64,000 bases of DNA from Streptomyces xanthii. Lineage in GTDB: Bacteria; Actinomycetota; Actinomycetes; Streptomycetales; Streptomycetaceae. This document shows, piece after piece, positions 1 through 10,648 of the stretch. The notes beneath the pieces are model-generated. The model did no database searches, had not been told where the DNA came from, and saw only the letters and a program-made list of their open reading frames with translations. Positions within the stretch are counted from its first letter, which is position 1; each line of letters starts with the position of its first letter. The stretch spans positions 6,696,001 to 6,760,000 of the forward strand of contig NZ_CP061281.1 in NCBI RefSeq assembly GCF_014621695.1, in the 5' to 3' direction. The translations under genes and the position numbers were made by a program.

Positions 1-1
1 G

Positions 2-586
2 CGCGGAGCACGTCAGGAAGATCTTGTACGCATCCTCGATGAACTCGACGACCGGACTCAGCGTCTGGAGGATGAGAAGCAAGGTCTCGAGGACCAGCGG
101 GCCGAGTTGGAGAACAGCTCGGACCAGGCCGAGGAGGCCCGCAAGCAGACCGTCGAGAAGGAACGTCAACTCGGCATTCTGGCGGGCACCGTGGCCGCGC
201 AGGGCCCCGGGATCACCATGACCGTCACGGACACGAAGGGGGCCGTCGAGGCCGACATGCTGCTCGACGCGATCCAGGAACTGCGGGCGGCGGGCGCCGA
301 GGCGATCCAGGTCAACGACGTCCGTGTCGTGGCGAACACCTACCTGACGGACGGAACCGGAGGGAAGGGCGTGAGCGTCGACGGGCACAAGATCGCCCAG
401 CCGTACGTTTTCAAGGTCATCGGCAAACCGCAGGACCTGGAACCGGCCCTCAACATCCCCGGAGGTGTGGTGCAGACGTTGGAGAAGGAGCAGGCCACAG
501 TGGCTGTGAGCCGTTCGGAGAAGATCGTCGTGGACGCCTTGCGGGCAGCGCAGCGGCCTGACTACGCTCGGTCGTCCTCGCAGTGA
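2..586 (+). CDS. DUF881 family protein, 5' truncated by the window edge
   Basis: The frame is open from base 2 and has no start in the window, so the N-terminus lies upstream. What is visible is a Glu/Gln/Arg-rich helical stretch that looks like a coiled coil (about residues 1-60), then a compact domain with GPGITMTVTDTKG, LRAAGAEAIQVNDVRV and PYVFKVIG. These are typical of DUF881, a family usually anchored by one N-terminal membrane segment. The function of DUF881 is not established. In Mycobacterium tuberculosis DUF881 genes sit just before gcvH-garA-ftsR, and the same neighbours follow here (FHA protein, FtsR, nuclease), so this is a conserved actinobacterial block. The family call is good; no biochemical role can be stated. 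Confidence 0.88.
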   Translation, partial: RGARQEDLVRILDELDDRTQRLEDEKQGLEDQRAELENSSDQAEEARKQTVEKERQLGILAGTVAAQGPGITMTVTDTKGAVEADMLLDAIQELRAAGAEAIQVNDVRVVANTYLTDGTGGKGVSVDGHKIAQPYVFKVIGKPQDLEPALNIPGGVVQTLEKEQATVAVSRSEKIVVDALRAAQRPDYARSSSQ

Positions 587-785
587 GGCGGAGGTGCATG
601 GTGGACGCCGTGCGAGGGCATGAGGTTGCGGGGGGTCGGCGCATCCCGGGCGGGGTGCGTGGTGGAAACTGTTTTGCGGATACGGACGTTGTGAGGATGT
701 CCGTGTCGGAGATGTACGCCGATGTGTGCAGTCAGGGTTCGTCCTGCCCCACGGGCGGGTCTGTTTCGGTCAAGGGGAATCGCCC

Positions 786-1610
786 GTGAAGTTGTTTGCG
801 AAGTTGTTCGGCAAGAGCGCACGTGAGGACGCACGTCACCGCGCGCCGCGCCAAGGTGACGTGCCGGAGACCCAGGTGGGCGAGCGCCCCCTGTTCCGGG
901 ACGAGGTCGGCGGAGACAATTCGGGCGGACAGGGCGCGTCGTCTGTTGACCCTGCCGGTTCCGGCCGCATAGGTTTCGGGGAACCGTCAACCTCAGGTAC
1001 GGGTGGAGGGTTCGGTTCCGCCCCGTACGCGTCCCAAGCCCCCGCGGGGCAGCCGCGGCAGGAGGATCCGTCCATGTCGGCCCTGGTGTGTACGAGGTGC
1101 GGGAACAGGAACGGCGAGAACAGCCGGTTCTGCTCCAACTGCGGTGCGCCGCTGCGGGGCGGTGCCGTGCCGGAGGGCCCGTCCGAGACGACGTCCACGA
1201 TCTCCATCTCGGGGCTCGAGTCGTACGACCCGGAGGCCACCGGCCAGACGCAGCTGCCCGCCCTGTCGCCCGAGGCGCAGGCCGCGGTCGACGCGCTGCC
1301 GATGGGCTCGGCGCTCCTGGTGGTGCGGCGCGGTCCGAACTCGGGCAGCCGCTTCCTCCTGGACGGCGAGCTGACCACGGCGGGCCGTCACCCGCAGAGC
1401 GACATCTTCCTCGACGACGTGACCGTGTCGCGCCGTCACGTGGAGTTCCGTCGCCAGCAGGACGGCACGTTCAGCGTCGCCGACGTGGGCAGCCTGAACG
1501 GGACGTACGTGAACCGTGAGCGCATCGACTCCGTGACGCTGCACAACGGCGACGAGGTGCAGATCGGCAAGTACCGGCTGGTCTTCTACGCGAGCCAGCG
1601 AGGTATCTGA
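786..1610 (+). CDS. garA: FHA domain protein with zinc ribbon, GarA/OdhI-like
   Basis: The protein has 274 residues from a GTG preceded by AAGGGG. In order it has a basic N-terminus, a low-complexity linker, a CxxC...CxxC zinc ribbon (Cys102, 105, 116, 119), the motif ETTS (134-137) and a C-terminal FHA domain (about 178-270) with GRHPQSDIFLDD, SRRH and LNGTYVN. In mycobacterial GarA and corynebacterial OdhI, Ser/Thr kinases phosphorylate a threonine in an ETTS motif. The FHA domain then binds this site in cis and releases 2-oxoglutarate dehydrogenase and glutamate enzymes from inhibition. The motif and gene order support the same switch here. The extra zinc ribbon and long linker are absent from the short mycobacterial proteins. 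In-frame starts further upstream lack a good ribosome site. Confidence 0.85.
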   Translation: MKLFAKLFGKSAREDARHRAPRQGDVPETQVGERPLFRDEVGGDNSGGQGASSVDPAGSGRIGFGEPSTSGTGGGFGSAPYASQAPAGQPRQEDPSMSALVCTRCGNRNGENSRFCSNCGAPLRGGAVPEGPSETTSTISISGLESYDPEATGQTQLPALSPEAQAAVDALPMGSALLVVRRGPNSGSRFLLDGELTTAGRHPQSDIFLDDVTVSRRHVEFRRQQDGTFSVADVGSLNGTYVNRERIDSVTLHNGDEVQIGKYRLVFYASQRGI

Positions 1611-1637
1611 CCCGTCAGCGAACCTTCAGGAAGGTCC

Positions 1638-2369
1638 ATGCTTCACACACCGAGGGGCGGTGCCGCGGGCGGCACCGCCACCGTGGACAGCCGGCTGATG
1701 AGCATCGGCACCGTCCTGAACACGCTGCGCGAGGAATTCCCCGAGGTCACGATCTCCAAGATCAGGTTCTTGGAGTCCGAGGGCCTCATCGAGCCGCAGC
1801 GGACGCCGTCCGGGTACCGCAAGTTCAGTCCGGACGACGTCGAGCGGCTCGCCCACGTGCTGCGGATGCAGCGGGACCACTACCTGCCGCTGAAGGTCAT
1901 CAAGGAGCAGCTCGACGGCCTGGAGAGGGGCGAGGCGCTGCCCGTCCCTGCCCCCGGCCGGCCCGGCGATCCGGCGGACGCCGGTGAGGACGGGCCCACC
2001 GCGGCCCGCATCGGCCGCCAGGAGCTGCTCGCGGCCGCCGGGATCGACGCGGCCGAGCTCGAGGAGTGGGAGTCCTACGGGCTCATCGCCCAGCTGCCCG
2101 ACGGCGGCTACGACGCCGGGGCCGTCGTGGTCGCCGAGCTCGTGGGCGAGCTGGGCCGCTTCGGCATCGAACCCCGCCACCTGCGCCTGATGCGGGCGGC
2201 CGCGGACCGGGAGGCCGGCCTGGTCGACTCGGTCGTCGCCCCGCTCAAGGTGCACCGCAATCCGCAGACCCGGGCGCTGGCGCAGGCCCGTGCCAAGGAG
2301 CTGGCAGGGCTGACGGTGAAGCTCCACGCCACACTCGTCCAGACTGCTCTGGGCGTGCGTCTTCCCTGA
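1638..2369 (+). CDS. ftsR: MerR-family regulator FtsR
   Basis: The protein has 243 residues and an ATG preceded by AGGAAGG. A MerR winged-helix DNA-binding domain covers about residues 20-90 (SIGTVLNTLREEFPEVTISK, FLESEGLIEPQRTPSGYRKF). An acidic Pro/Gly linker follows, then a second helical domain (about 120-240) in place of the classical dimerising coiled coil and effector pocket. This architecture and position match FtsR (Rv1828 of M. tuberculosis), an activator of ftsZ in corynebacteria. It starts 27 bases after the FHA gene and is probably cotranscribed with it. The link to cell division is known for the family and is inferred here. Confidence 0.85.
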   Translation: MLHTPRGGAAGGTATVDSRLMSIGTVLNTLREEFPEVTISKIRFLESEGLIEPQRTPSGYRKFSPDDVERLAHVLRMQRDHYLPLKVIKEQLDGLERGEALPVPAPGRPGDPADAGEDGPTAARIGRQELLAAAGIDAAELEEWESYGLIAQLPDGGYDAGAVVVAELVGELGRFGIEPRHLRLMRAAADREAGLVDSVVAPLKVHRNPQTRALAQARAKELAGLTVKLHATLVQTALGVRLP

Positions 2370-2455
2370 TGGCAGGGGCGGTCCTCGGCCGTGCGCCCGG
2401 CATGCGGCGGATGCCCGACTACCCAAACCTGCCGGGCACGTCCTAGGGTTGCTGT

Positions 2456-2929
2456 GTGAACGAGCTCGACGTCGTAGGTGTCCGGGTCGAAATGCCCTCC
2501 AACCAGCCGATCGTGCTCCTGCGTGAAGTGGGAGGCGACCGGTACCTCCCCATCTGGATCGGACCGGGGGAGGCGACCGCGATCGCCTTCGCCCAGCAGG
2601 GCATGGCCCCACCGCGTCCGCTGACGCACGACCTGTTCAAGGACGTGCTGGAGGCGGTCGGTCAGGAGCTCACGGAAGTGCGCATCACGGACCTGCGGGA
2701 GGGTGTCTTCTACGCGGAGCTGGTCTTCGCCAGCGGAGTCGAGGTCAGCGCCCGTCCTTCCGACGCCATAGCCCTCGCCCTGCGCACCGGGACGCCGATC
2801 TTCGGCAGCGACGGGGTCCTGGACGACGCGGGGATCGCGATCCCGGACGAGCAGGAGGACGAGGTCGAGAAGTTCCGCGAGTTCCTCGACCAGATCTCGC
2901 CCGAGGACTTCGGGACCAACAGCCAGTAG
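2456..2929 (+). CDS. Bifunctional nuclease family protein (DUF151)
   Basis: The protein has 157 residues and starts at a GTG 86 bases after ftsR. The whole length is a BFN/DUF151 domain: VRVEMPSNQPIVLLREVGGDRYLPIWIGPGEATAI, the LTHDLFKDVLEAVG segment and RPSDAIALALRTGTPIF are its hallmarks. An acidic C-terminal tail (DEQEDEVEKFREFLDQI) is common in actinobacterial members. Plant BFN proteins cleave RNA and single-stranded DNA, but the activity of actinobacterial members is not well established. It lies between two MerR genes, as Rv1829 does in M. tuberculosis. Confidence 0.85.
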   Translation: MNELDVVGVRVEMPSNQPIVLLREVGGDRYLPIWIGPGEATAIAFAQQGMAPPRPLTHDLFKDVLEAVGQELTEVRITDLREGVFYAELVFASGVEVSARPSDAIALALRTGTPIFGSDGVLDDAGIAIPDEQEDEVEKFREFLDQISPEDFGTNSQ

Positions 2930-3063
2930 ACGGCCGGATCCGGCCGGACGGGGAACGCATCGCGCCGGTCGCCTCGGCACATTCGGCTAGCCTTTCCCCG
3001 CGGTGGGTCACGGGAAACCACTCTTAGGGTGATTATCACTCGGCGTGGCGAGTGTGGCGTTCG

Positions 3064-3092
3064 TTGACGCACCCCCTGTGACTGCCTACCGT
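3064..3092 (+). promoter_or_regulatory. Vegetative-type promoter for the second MerR gene
   Basis: TTGACG (3064-3069) and TACCGT (3087-3092) are separated by 17 bases and lie 30 bases before the GTG at 3122, with GAGGAGG between. A 6-base inverted repeat, CACTCG/CGAGTG (3037-3054), lies just upstream and could be an operator. The assignment rests on matching the HrdB consensus only. Confidence 0.5.
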
Positions 3093-3121
3093 CGACAAGG
3101 CAGGTCAATGAGGAGGTCGGC

Positions 3122-3742
3122 GTGAGAAGCAGCGGCGACGGTACGGCGACGGGCGGTCCGTACCTGTTTCACGGCAGCGCGGCCGATCACACTCCGCAGC
3201 GCCCGCAGGCGGTTTCTGCGGTGGCGGGGGCGAGCGGCGACGAGGGCGCCGAGCAGGTCGGATACCGGGGGCCGACCGCGTGTGCGGCGGCTGGCATCAC
3301 GTACCGCCAACTGGACTACTGGGCCAGGACCGGTCTCGTCGAGCCCAGCGTGCGGCCCGCGTACGGGTCGGGCACCCAGCGGCTCTACAGCTTCCGGGAC
3401 GTCGTCGTCCTCAAGGTCGTCAAGCGTTTCCTGGACACGGGTGTCTCGCTGCAGAACATCCGGACCGCGGTGCAGCACCTGCGCGAGCAGGGGTTCCGCG
3501 ACCTCGAGCGCATGACGCTGATGAGCGACGGCGCCACGGTGTACGAGTGCACCTCGCCGGCCGAGGTGCACGATCTGCTCCAGGGCGGCCAGGGCATCTT
3601 CGGCATCGCCGTCGGTGTCGTGTGGCGGGACGTCGAGAGTGCCCTGTCCCAGCTGCACGGGGAGCGGGTGGACACCGGCGAGACGCTGCTGGCGCACAAC
3701 CCGTCCGACGAACTCGCGAGGCGGCGCAACCGGGCCGTGTGA
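3122..3742 (+). CDS. MerR-family regulator, Rv1830 (McdR/ResR)-like
   Basis: The protein has 206 residues and starts at a GTG with a near-perfect GAGGAGG site. After a 45-residue disordered N-terminus comes a MerR domain (VGYRGPTACAAAGITYRQLD, YSFRDVVVLKVVKRFLDTGV), then a C-terminal domain with MSDGATVYECTSPAEVHDLL and GIFGIAVGVVWRDVESAL. This matches the mycobacterial Rv1830 type, linked there to control of growth and division. It is the last gene of the FHA-FtsR-nuclease-MerR series and has its own promoter. The family is clear; the regulon here is unknown. Confidence 0.83.
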   Translation: MRSSGDGTATGGPYLFHGSAADHTPQRPQAVSAVAGASGDEGAEQVGYRGPTACAAAGITYRQLDYWARTGLVEPSVRPAYGSGTQRLYSFRDVVVLKVVKRFLDTGVSLQNIRTAVQHLREQGFRDLERMTLMSDGATVYECTSPAEVHDLLQGGQGIFGIAVGVVWRDVESALSQLHGERVDTGETLLAHNPSDELARRRNRAV

Positions 3743-3786
3743 GCCGCAGGGGCCCGTTGTCAGTGGCGTAGGGCAGCATCGGAGAT

Positions 3787-5268
3787 GTGAGAACCGCGCC
3801 GACGATCCTGCATCTCGACATGGACGCCTTCTACGCCTCGGCGGAGCAGGCGGCCAAGCCGAGCCTGCGCGGGAAAGCGGTGGTCGTGGGCGGCGTCGGG
3901 CCGCGCGGCGTGGTCGCGACCGCCTCCTACGAAGCGCGCCGGTTCGGGGTCCATTCCGCGATGCCGACGGGGCAGGCGCGGCGGCTCGCGCCGAACGCGG
4001 CCTTCCTGGTGCCGCGCTTCCATCTGTACCGGGAGATCAGCGAGCAGGTGATGGCCCTCCTGCGGGCTCTGTCGCCCTTGGTGGAACCCCTGAGCCTCGA
4101 CGAGGCGTTCGTCGATCTGGAGGCCGGTGAGGTGGCCTGGGACGCCGCTTCCGCCGAGGCGGTGGGGGTGCGGCTGCGCGCGGACATCAGACGGGTGACC
4201 GGGCTGACCGGTTCGGTGGGTCTCGCGGCGTCGAAGATGCTCGCCAAGATCGCGTCGGAGGAGGCGAAGCCGAACGGGCTGGTGCTGATCCCGCCGGGCA
4301 CCGAGCGCGCGCTGCTCGGTCCGCGGTCGGTCCGCATCCTGCCCGGCGTCGGCCCCGCGACCGGGGACCATCTGAGACGGGCCGGCATCCTCACCGTCGC
4401 GGAGATCGCCGAGGCGGGGGAGGACGAGCTGGTGCGGCTGCTCGGAAAGTCGCACGGGGCGCATCTCTACGCGATGGCGCTGGCCCACGACGACCGGCCG
4501 GTCGTCGCCGAGCGCGACTCCAAGTCCGTGTCGGTCGAGGACACGTACGACGTGGACATCCACGACCGGGTGCGGGTGCGGATGGAGGTGCGGAGGCTCG
4601 CGGAGCGGTGTGTGGAGCGGCTGCGGGGGGCCGGGCGTTCGGGCCGGACCGTGGTCCTCAAGGTGCGGCGCTACGACTTCTCGACACTGACCCGGTCGGA
4701 GACCCTGCGCGGGCCCACGGACGATCCGGCCGTGGTGCGGGAGGCCGCGGCGCGGCTGCTGGAGGCCGTGGACACGACCGGGGGCGTACGGCTGCTCGGG
4801 GTCGGGGTCAGCGGGCTCGCCGACTACACGCAGGAGGATCTGTTCGCGCAGGCGGCGCACGCGGCGGAAGAGGCCGAAGCGGAGGCGGAGGCCGAGGGCG
4901 CGGCGGGGGCTGCCGAGGTCGAGGGGGCTGGGGAGGCCGTAGGGGTTTCCGGCGGCTCGGAGGCCGGCGGTGGTCCAGTGGGCGGGGCCGCCGGTGATGC
5001 TCAGGAGGCGGCCGGGGGTGAGGCGGCGGATCCGGTCGAACCCGCGCCCCGGCGGTGGCTTCCGGGGCACGACGTGCGGCATGCGGAGTTCGGGCCCGGG
5101 TGGGTGCAGGGGAGCGGGCTCGGGCGGGTCACGGTGCGGTTCGAGACGCCGTACTCCCGGGTTCCCGGGCGGGTGCGGACGTTCCTCGTCGACGATCCGG
5201 ACCTGGAGGTGGGGGAGCCGCTGCCGTTGGTGGAGCCGTTGAAGGAGGCTTCGGCGGAGCCGGGGTAG
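3787..5268 (+). CDS. dinB: DNA polymerase IV (Y family)
   Basis: The protein has 493 residues, which is long for DinB (about 350). It carries the Y-family catalytic motifs LDMDAFYASAE (metal-binding Asp), a steric/finger region and PLSLDEAFVD (catalytic Asp-Glu), then thumb helix-hairpin-helix motifs (LPGVGPATGDHLRRAGI) and the little finger (KVRRYDFSTLTRSE). It performs error-prone lesion bypass. Residues after about 355 are unusual: an Ala/Glu then Gly-rich low-complexity linker of some 65 residues, followed by a conserved-looking tail (WLPGHDVRHAEFGPGWVQG, RVTVRFETPYS). No beta-clamp motif was checked in the tail. No LexA-type palindrome is visible upstream, so SOS control is not evident. 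Start GTG at 3787. Confidence 0.9.
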   Translation: MRTAPTILHLDMDAFYASAEQAAKPSLRGKAVVVGGVGPRGVVATASYEARRFGVHSAMPTGQARRLAPNAAFLVPRFHLYREISEQVMALLRALSPLVEPLSLDEAFVDLEAGEVAWDAASAEAVGVRLRADIRRVTGLTGSVGLAASKMLAKIASEEAKPNGLVLIPPGTERALLGPRSVRILPGVGPATGDHLRRAGILTVAEIAEAGEDELVRLLGKSHGAHLYAMALAHDDRPVVAERDSKSVSVEDTYDVDIHDRVRVRMEVRRLAERCVERLRGAGRSGRTVVLKVRRYDFSTLTRSETLRGPTDDPAVVREAAARLLEAVDTTGGVRLLGVGVSGLADYTQEDLFAQAAHAAEEAEAEAEAEGAAGAAEVEGAGEAVGVSGGSEAGGGPVGGAAGDAQEAAGGEAADPVEPAPRRWLPGHDVRHAEFGPGWVQGSGLGRVTVRFETPYSRVPGRVRTFLVDDPDLEVGEPLPLVEPLKEASAEPG

Positions 5269-5301
5269 GCGGCGCGTCCGGTTCCCGTACGTCCCGCGGC
5301 G

Positions 5302-5676
5302 CTAGGCGGGGTCCTCGTCGGGGCCCGCGAGGCGGCCGAAGTCCATGTCCGGGGGCTGCGGGGCCATGATGTCGAGGCCGTAGTGGTGGTATAGCTGCAG
5401 TTCCTGCTCGGGGGAGAGGTGGCGGCCCACGCCGAAGTCGGGGGCGTCCTTGATCAGGGAGCGTTCGAAGGGGACGCGCAGCGTGCCCTCCACCAGCTCG
5501 CTGGGCTCCAGGGGGACGAAGGCGTCGCGGCTGAAGAGCCCCGTACGTATCGCCGCCCATTCCGGAACGCCGGTCGCGTCGTCGAGGTAGACCTCGTCGA
5601 TGGTTCCGATCTTGCTTCCGTGGCGGTCGAACGCCTTGCGGCCGATCAGGTTGCGCGGATCGACATCGGTCTGCAC
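5302..5676 (-). CDS. PRC-barrel domain protein
   Basis: The protein has 124 residues from a GTG preceded by GGAGGG; an ATG 17 codons upstream lacks a ribosome site. An N-terminal PRC-barrel fold (about residues 8-80) is recognisable by NLIGRKAFDRHGSKIGTIDEVYLDDATGVPEWAAIRTGLF and FVPLEPSE. A short helical tail (SPEQELQLYHHYGLD) and an acidic end follow. PRC barrels bind RNA or protein partners in ribosome maturation and photosynthesis, but stand-alone actinobacterial copies like this have no assigned role; some are reported as stress-induced. It is transcribed away from gcvP and shares its upstream region. Confidence 0.85.
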   Translation of the reverse strand: MQTDVDPRNLIGRKAFDRHGSKIGTIDEVYLDDATGVPEWAAIRTGLFSRDAFVPLEPSELVEGTLRVPFERSLIKDAPDFGVGRHLSPEQELQLYHHYGLDIMAPQPPDMDFGRLAGPDEDPA

Positions 5677-5796
5677 GGTCCCTCCAGCTGGTCGCAACTC
5701 GTTGATACCCCCTACGAAAGAGCACATTGGTGATGACGGCCACTCGAGGGATCCGGCCAGGTCCGCGCTGGTAGGCTGGCAAGCGGCTGCTGACCC

Positions 5797-6014
5797 CGCG
5801 CGGGAGAGTCCTCCGACCCCGTCGGAGGCGCCGAAGGAGCAAATCCTCCCCGGAATCTCTCAGGCTCACGTACCGCACGGGTGAGGTCACTCTGGAAAGC
5901 AGGGCGGGGTGCACTTTGTCCGCTCTCACCGACGGTGAAAGCCGGCATGTCCGCGATCGCGAGATCGCCCGGACGGGCCGGTGAAGCTCTCAGGTCGAGA
6001 TGACAGAGGGGGAG
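5797..6014 (+). ncRNA. Tandem glycine riboswitch (gcvT element) upstream of gcvP
   Basis: Two consecutive aptamers are readable. The first (about 5797-5904) has GCGGGAGAG near its start, CGCCGAAGGAGCAA, then AATCTCTCAGGC and a CTCTGGAAAGC end. The second (about 5918-6014) has ACCGACGGTGAAAGCC, then GAAGCTCTCAGGT and GACAGAGGGG. These are the hallmark sequences of the gcvT class, in which two aptamers with a short linker bind glycine. It lies 60 bases before the gcvP ribosome site, so glycine should switch on expression of its own cleavage enzyme. No classical terminator with a U-run follows, so control may act at translation or through Rho. Confidence 0.92.
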
Positions 6015-6076
6015 GCCGAACGGGTACCCGCGCCGTGGTGCCCCTCGCAGGTCGCATCGACCAGGAGGCCTCCGCA

Positions 6077-8962
<2,886 letters not shown>

Positions 8963-8976
8963 TCGCCGAGGGTGCT

Positions 8977-9026
8977 GCGCGGCCGGCCGCTTCGTCGTGG
9001 CCGGTCGCGCGGTACCCGCGCCCCTG
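8977..9026. terminator. Stem-loop after gcvP with a degenerate dispersed-repeat copy
   Basis: GCGCGGCCGGCC (8977-8988) pairs with GGCCGGTCGCGC (8999-9010) with one G-T wobble and a 10-base loop. The right arm runs into GGTCGCGCGGTACCCGCG (9003-9020), a diverged copy of the repeat seen at 39227-39370 and 42980-43119. It lies between the convergent gcvP and DUF5999 genes and probably ends transcription from one or both sides. Confidence 0.6.
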
Positions 9027-9032
9027 TCGGGG

Positions 9033-9233
9033 CTAGGCCGCCTTCACCACCGGACTGAGCGGGCGGTGGGGGGCGATGATGGTGCCGTTGGGCAGCAGTT
9101 CGCCGGTGTCCTCGAAGAGGAGGACCCCGTTGCAGAGGAGGCTCCAGCCCTGCTCAGGGTGGTGGGCCACAGGGTGTGCGGCTTCCCTGTCGGCGGAGTC
9201 TGCTGACGGGCACGGTGGCTGGTGCTGGCACAT
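9033..9233 (-). CDS. DUF5999 family small protein
   Basis: The protein has 66 residues, beginning MCQHQPPCPSADSADREAAH and containing HPEQGWSLLCNGVLLFEDTGELLPNG and IIAPHRP. This is the DUF5999 family, small proteins found almost only in Streptomyces and relatives, with conserved Cys and His residues but no known function. The chosen ATG gives the usual family N-terminus but has only a weak ribosome site. A second ATG at 9317, preceded by a G-rich site, would add 28 Ser/Thr-rich residues and is a real alternative. Confidence 0.72.
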   Translation of the reverse strand: MCQHQPPCPSADSADREAAHPVAHHPEQGWSLLCNGVLLFEDTGELLPNGTIIAPHRPLSPVVKAA

Positions 9234-9468
9234 GGAAGGGATCTTTCGCTGCGAAGTGATCTCGATGACGGTGTTGCTGTCCGTGCTGTTGGTGCTGCGG
9301 CTCGAAGGCTTGTTCATGGCCGCCCCCCGTTTTCAGTCGGTCCGGAACCCAGTGTTGCCCCGCGGGCGTCGATCCGCAGGTATTTCGTAGCAGCGGTCCT
9401 CACTGGAAGAGGACGCATCACCCGTGCGGGCGGTTCAGGCCAACAGCACTGTCACTTCGGATGGTTCG

Positions 9469-9504
9469 GGGTGGCCTGACCGGGCTAGTCCGGTCAGGCC
9501 ACCC
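9469..9504. terminator. Perfect 15-bp hairpin terminator
   Basis: GGGTGGCCTGACCGG (9469-9483) and its exact complement (9490-9504) flank a six-base loop, GCTAGT. It lies 18 bases past the stop of the leftward gene at 9522-10100. There is no T-run, as is common for Streptomyces terminators. Confidence 0.8.
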
Positions 9505-9521
9505 GGCCTCGCGCCGCAGGA

Positions 9522-10100
9522 TCAGGCGACGATCGCGGCCGGGGTCAGCCGGTGCGTGAGAACCGGGAGCAGTTCCGCGACGCGGTGCGGCCGGTGGGCG
9601 GCGATGCCCGGCGGGGCCGGCGCCAGCGGCACCAGGATGTCGTCCGCCGCCGGATGCCCCGTGGCGGCGTCGGCGGCCGGGTCGCCGTGCAGCCACAGGG
9701 TCAGCATGTACAGCTCCGGCACCGACAGCAGCCGCGCCTGGTGGTGCGGGGCGAGGGCCTCGGCCTGACGCAGGGCGCGCTCGGTGGCCGTGACGTACGG
9801 GCCCTCGAAGAAGTGCGAGAACGCCCAGCCGTCCGGGGTGAGCCGGGTGTCCGCGGCGGCCACCGCGCGCTCGCCGCACCGGATCAGGAAGCGCCAGCCG
9901 GTGAGCCGGGTGCGCGAGGGCCCGGTCGCCTCGGTGACATGGTCCAGGACGTGGACGGGCAGCGGGAGTTCCGGGCGTACGGGACCCTGGGCGGCGCGCA
10001 GGGACGGGGTGCGTGCCTCGCGGACGGCGGTGGGGGAACCGAGGGCCGCGAGGACGGTGCGCAGGGCCGGCGCGGGAGCCGGGGAGACGTGCAAGGGCAT
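9522..10100 (-). CDS. Conserved hypothetical protein, function unknown
   Basis: The protein has 192 residues and an ATG preceded by GAGAGG. I do not recognise a named domain. It is a soluble, mixed alpha/beta protein with TRLTGWRFLIRCGERAVAAADT and SHFFEGPYVTATERALRQAEAL, followed by LSVPELYMLTLWLHGD and a proline-rich segment ending in RVAELLPVLTHRL. No signal peptide or membrane segment is visible. Codon use and the well-formed terminator show it is a real gene. It stands alone, with 548 bases upstream to the next gene, which runs the other way. Confidence 0.75.
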   Translation of the reverse strand: MPLHVSPAPAPALRTVLAALGSPTAVREARTPSLRAAQGPVRPELPLPVHVLDHVTEATGPSRTRLTGWRFLIRCGERAVAAADTRLTPDGWAFSHFFEGPYVTATERALRQAEALAPHHQARLLSVPELYMLTLWLHGDPAADAATGHPAADDILVPLAPAPPGIAAHRPHRVAELLPVLTHRLTPAAIVA

Positions 10101-10648
10101 GATGGGTCGCCTCTCATTCGACAGGCACGTGCTTCGAGGGCGGTGCAGGACGAGCGGACGGCGCTGTCAGCTGCGCGGTGCACAAGGGGTGGGCGGAGCA
10201 GAGCGGGCGGGGGCCGGTGCCGCGGGCGCCGCGTCTCTGTCTCGTCCGCGGAGTTTATACGACGCGTGTTCGGACAGGGTTTCCTCTAGCACGCCACGGA
10301 GTTCCCGCAAGAGGTCATCCGGCCTCTCTCACCGAGGTGAAACACGGATTTTCTCCCGATTTTCCTGCCACCGTTTCCCGCCGTCTTCCCGCCGTATCCG
10401 TGTGACCTCGGATTTCGTGCGGGCGAGCGGTCGGCCCATTTCCGTCGGTGTTTATCACCGGGGCACCGGATCACCCGATGACCCATCATCGATCGGTCGC
10501 ATGCCCGCGGAATGTGCCGGAGAGTGGTCGTGGAGAGCCTACTGCCCCGGCGGCCCGCGTGGGGGCGTTGTCGATCACATCGCTGGGCATCATCCCCCGG
10601 GACATGCGGCCGGTACGTTGGGCTGTCGACGCGAGGAGGGACGCTTCC
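10101..10648. other. Divergent intergenic region of 548 bases without a recognised gene
   Basis: This gap separates a leftward hypothetical gene from the rightward GCS2 ligase gene. It contains less GC-rich pyrimidine tracts around 10338-10390. Short frames within it lack Streptomyces codon bias and ribosome sites. It presumably holds both promoters, but no convincing -35/-10 pair, repeat or RNA gene was found. Confidence 0.5.

Noticed and set aside
583..789. A 68-codon frame between the DUF881 and FHA genes
   Set aside because: Composition and codon third bases do not fit a Streptomyces gene, there is no ribosome site, and it overlaps the start of the FHA gene.
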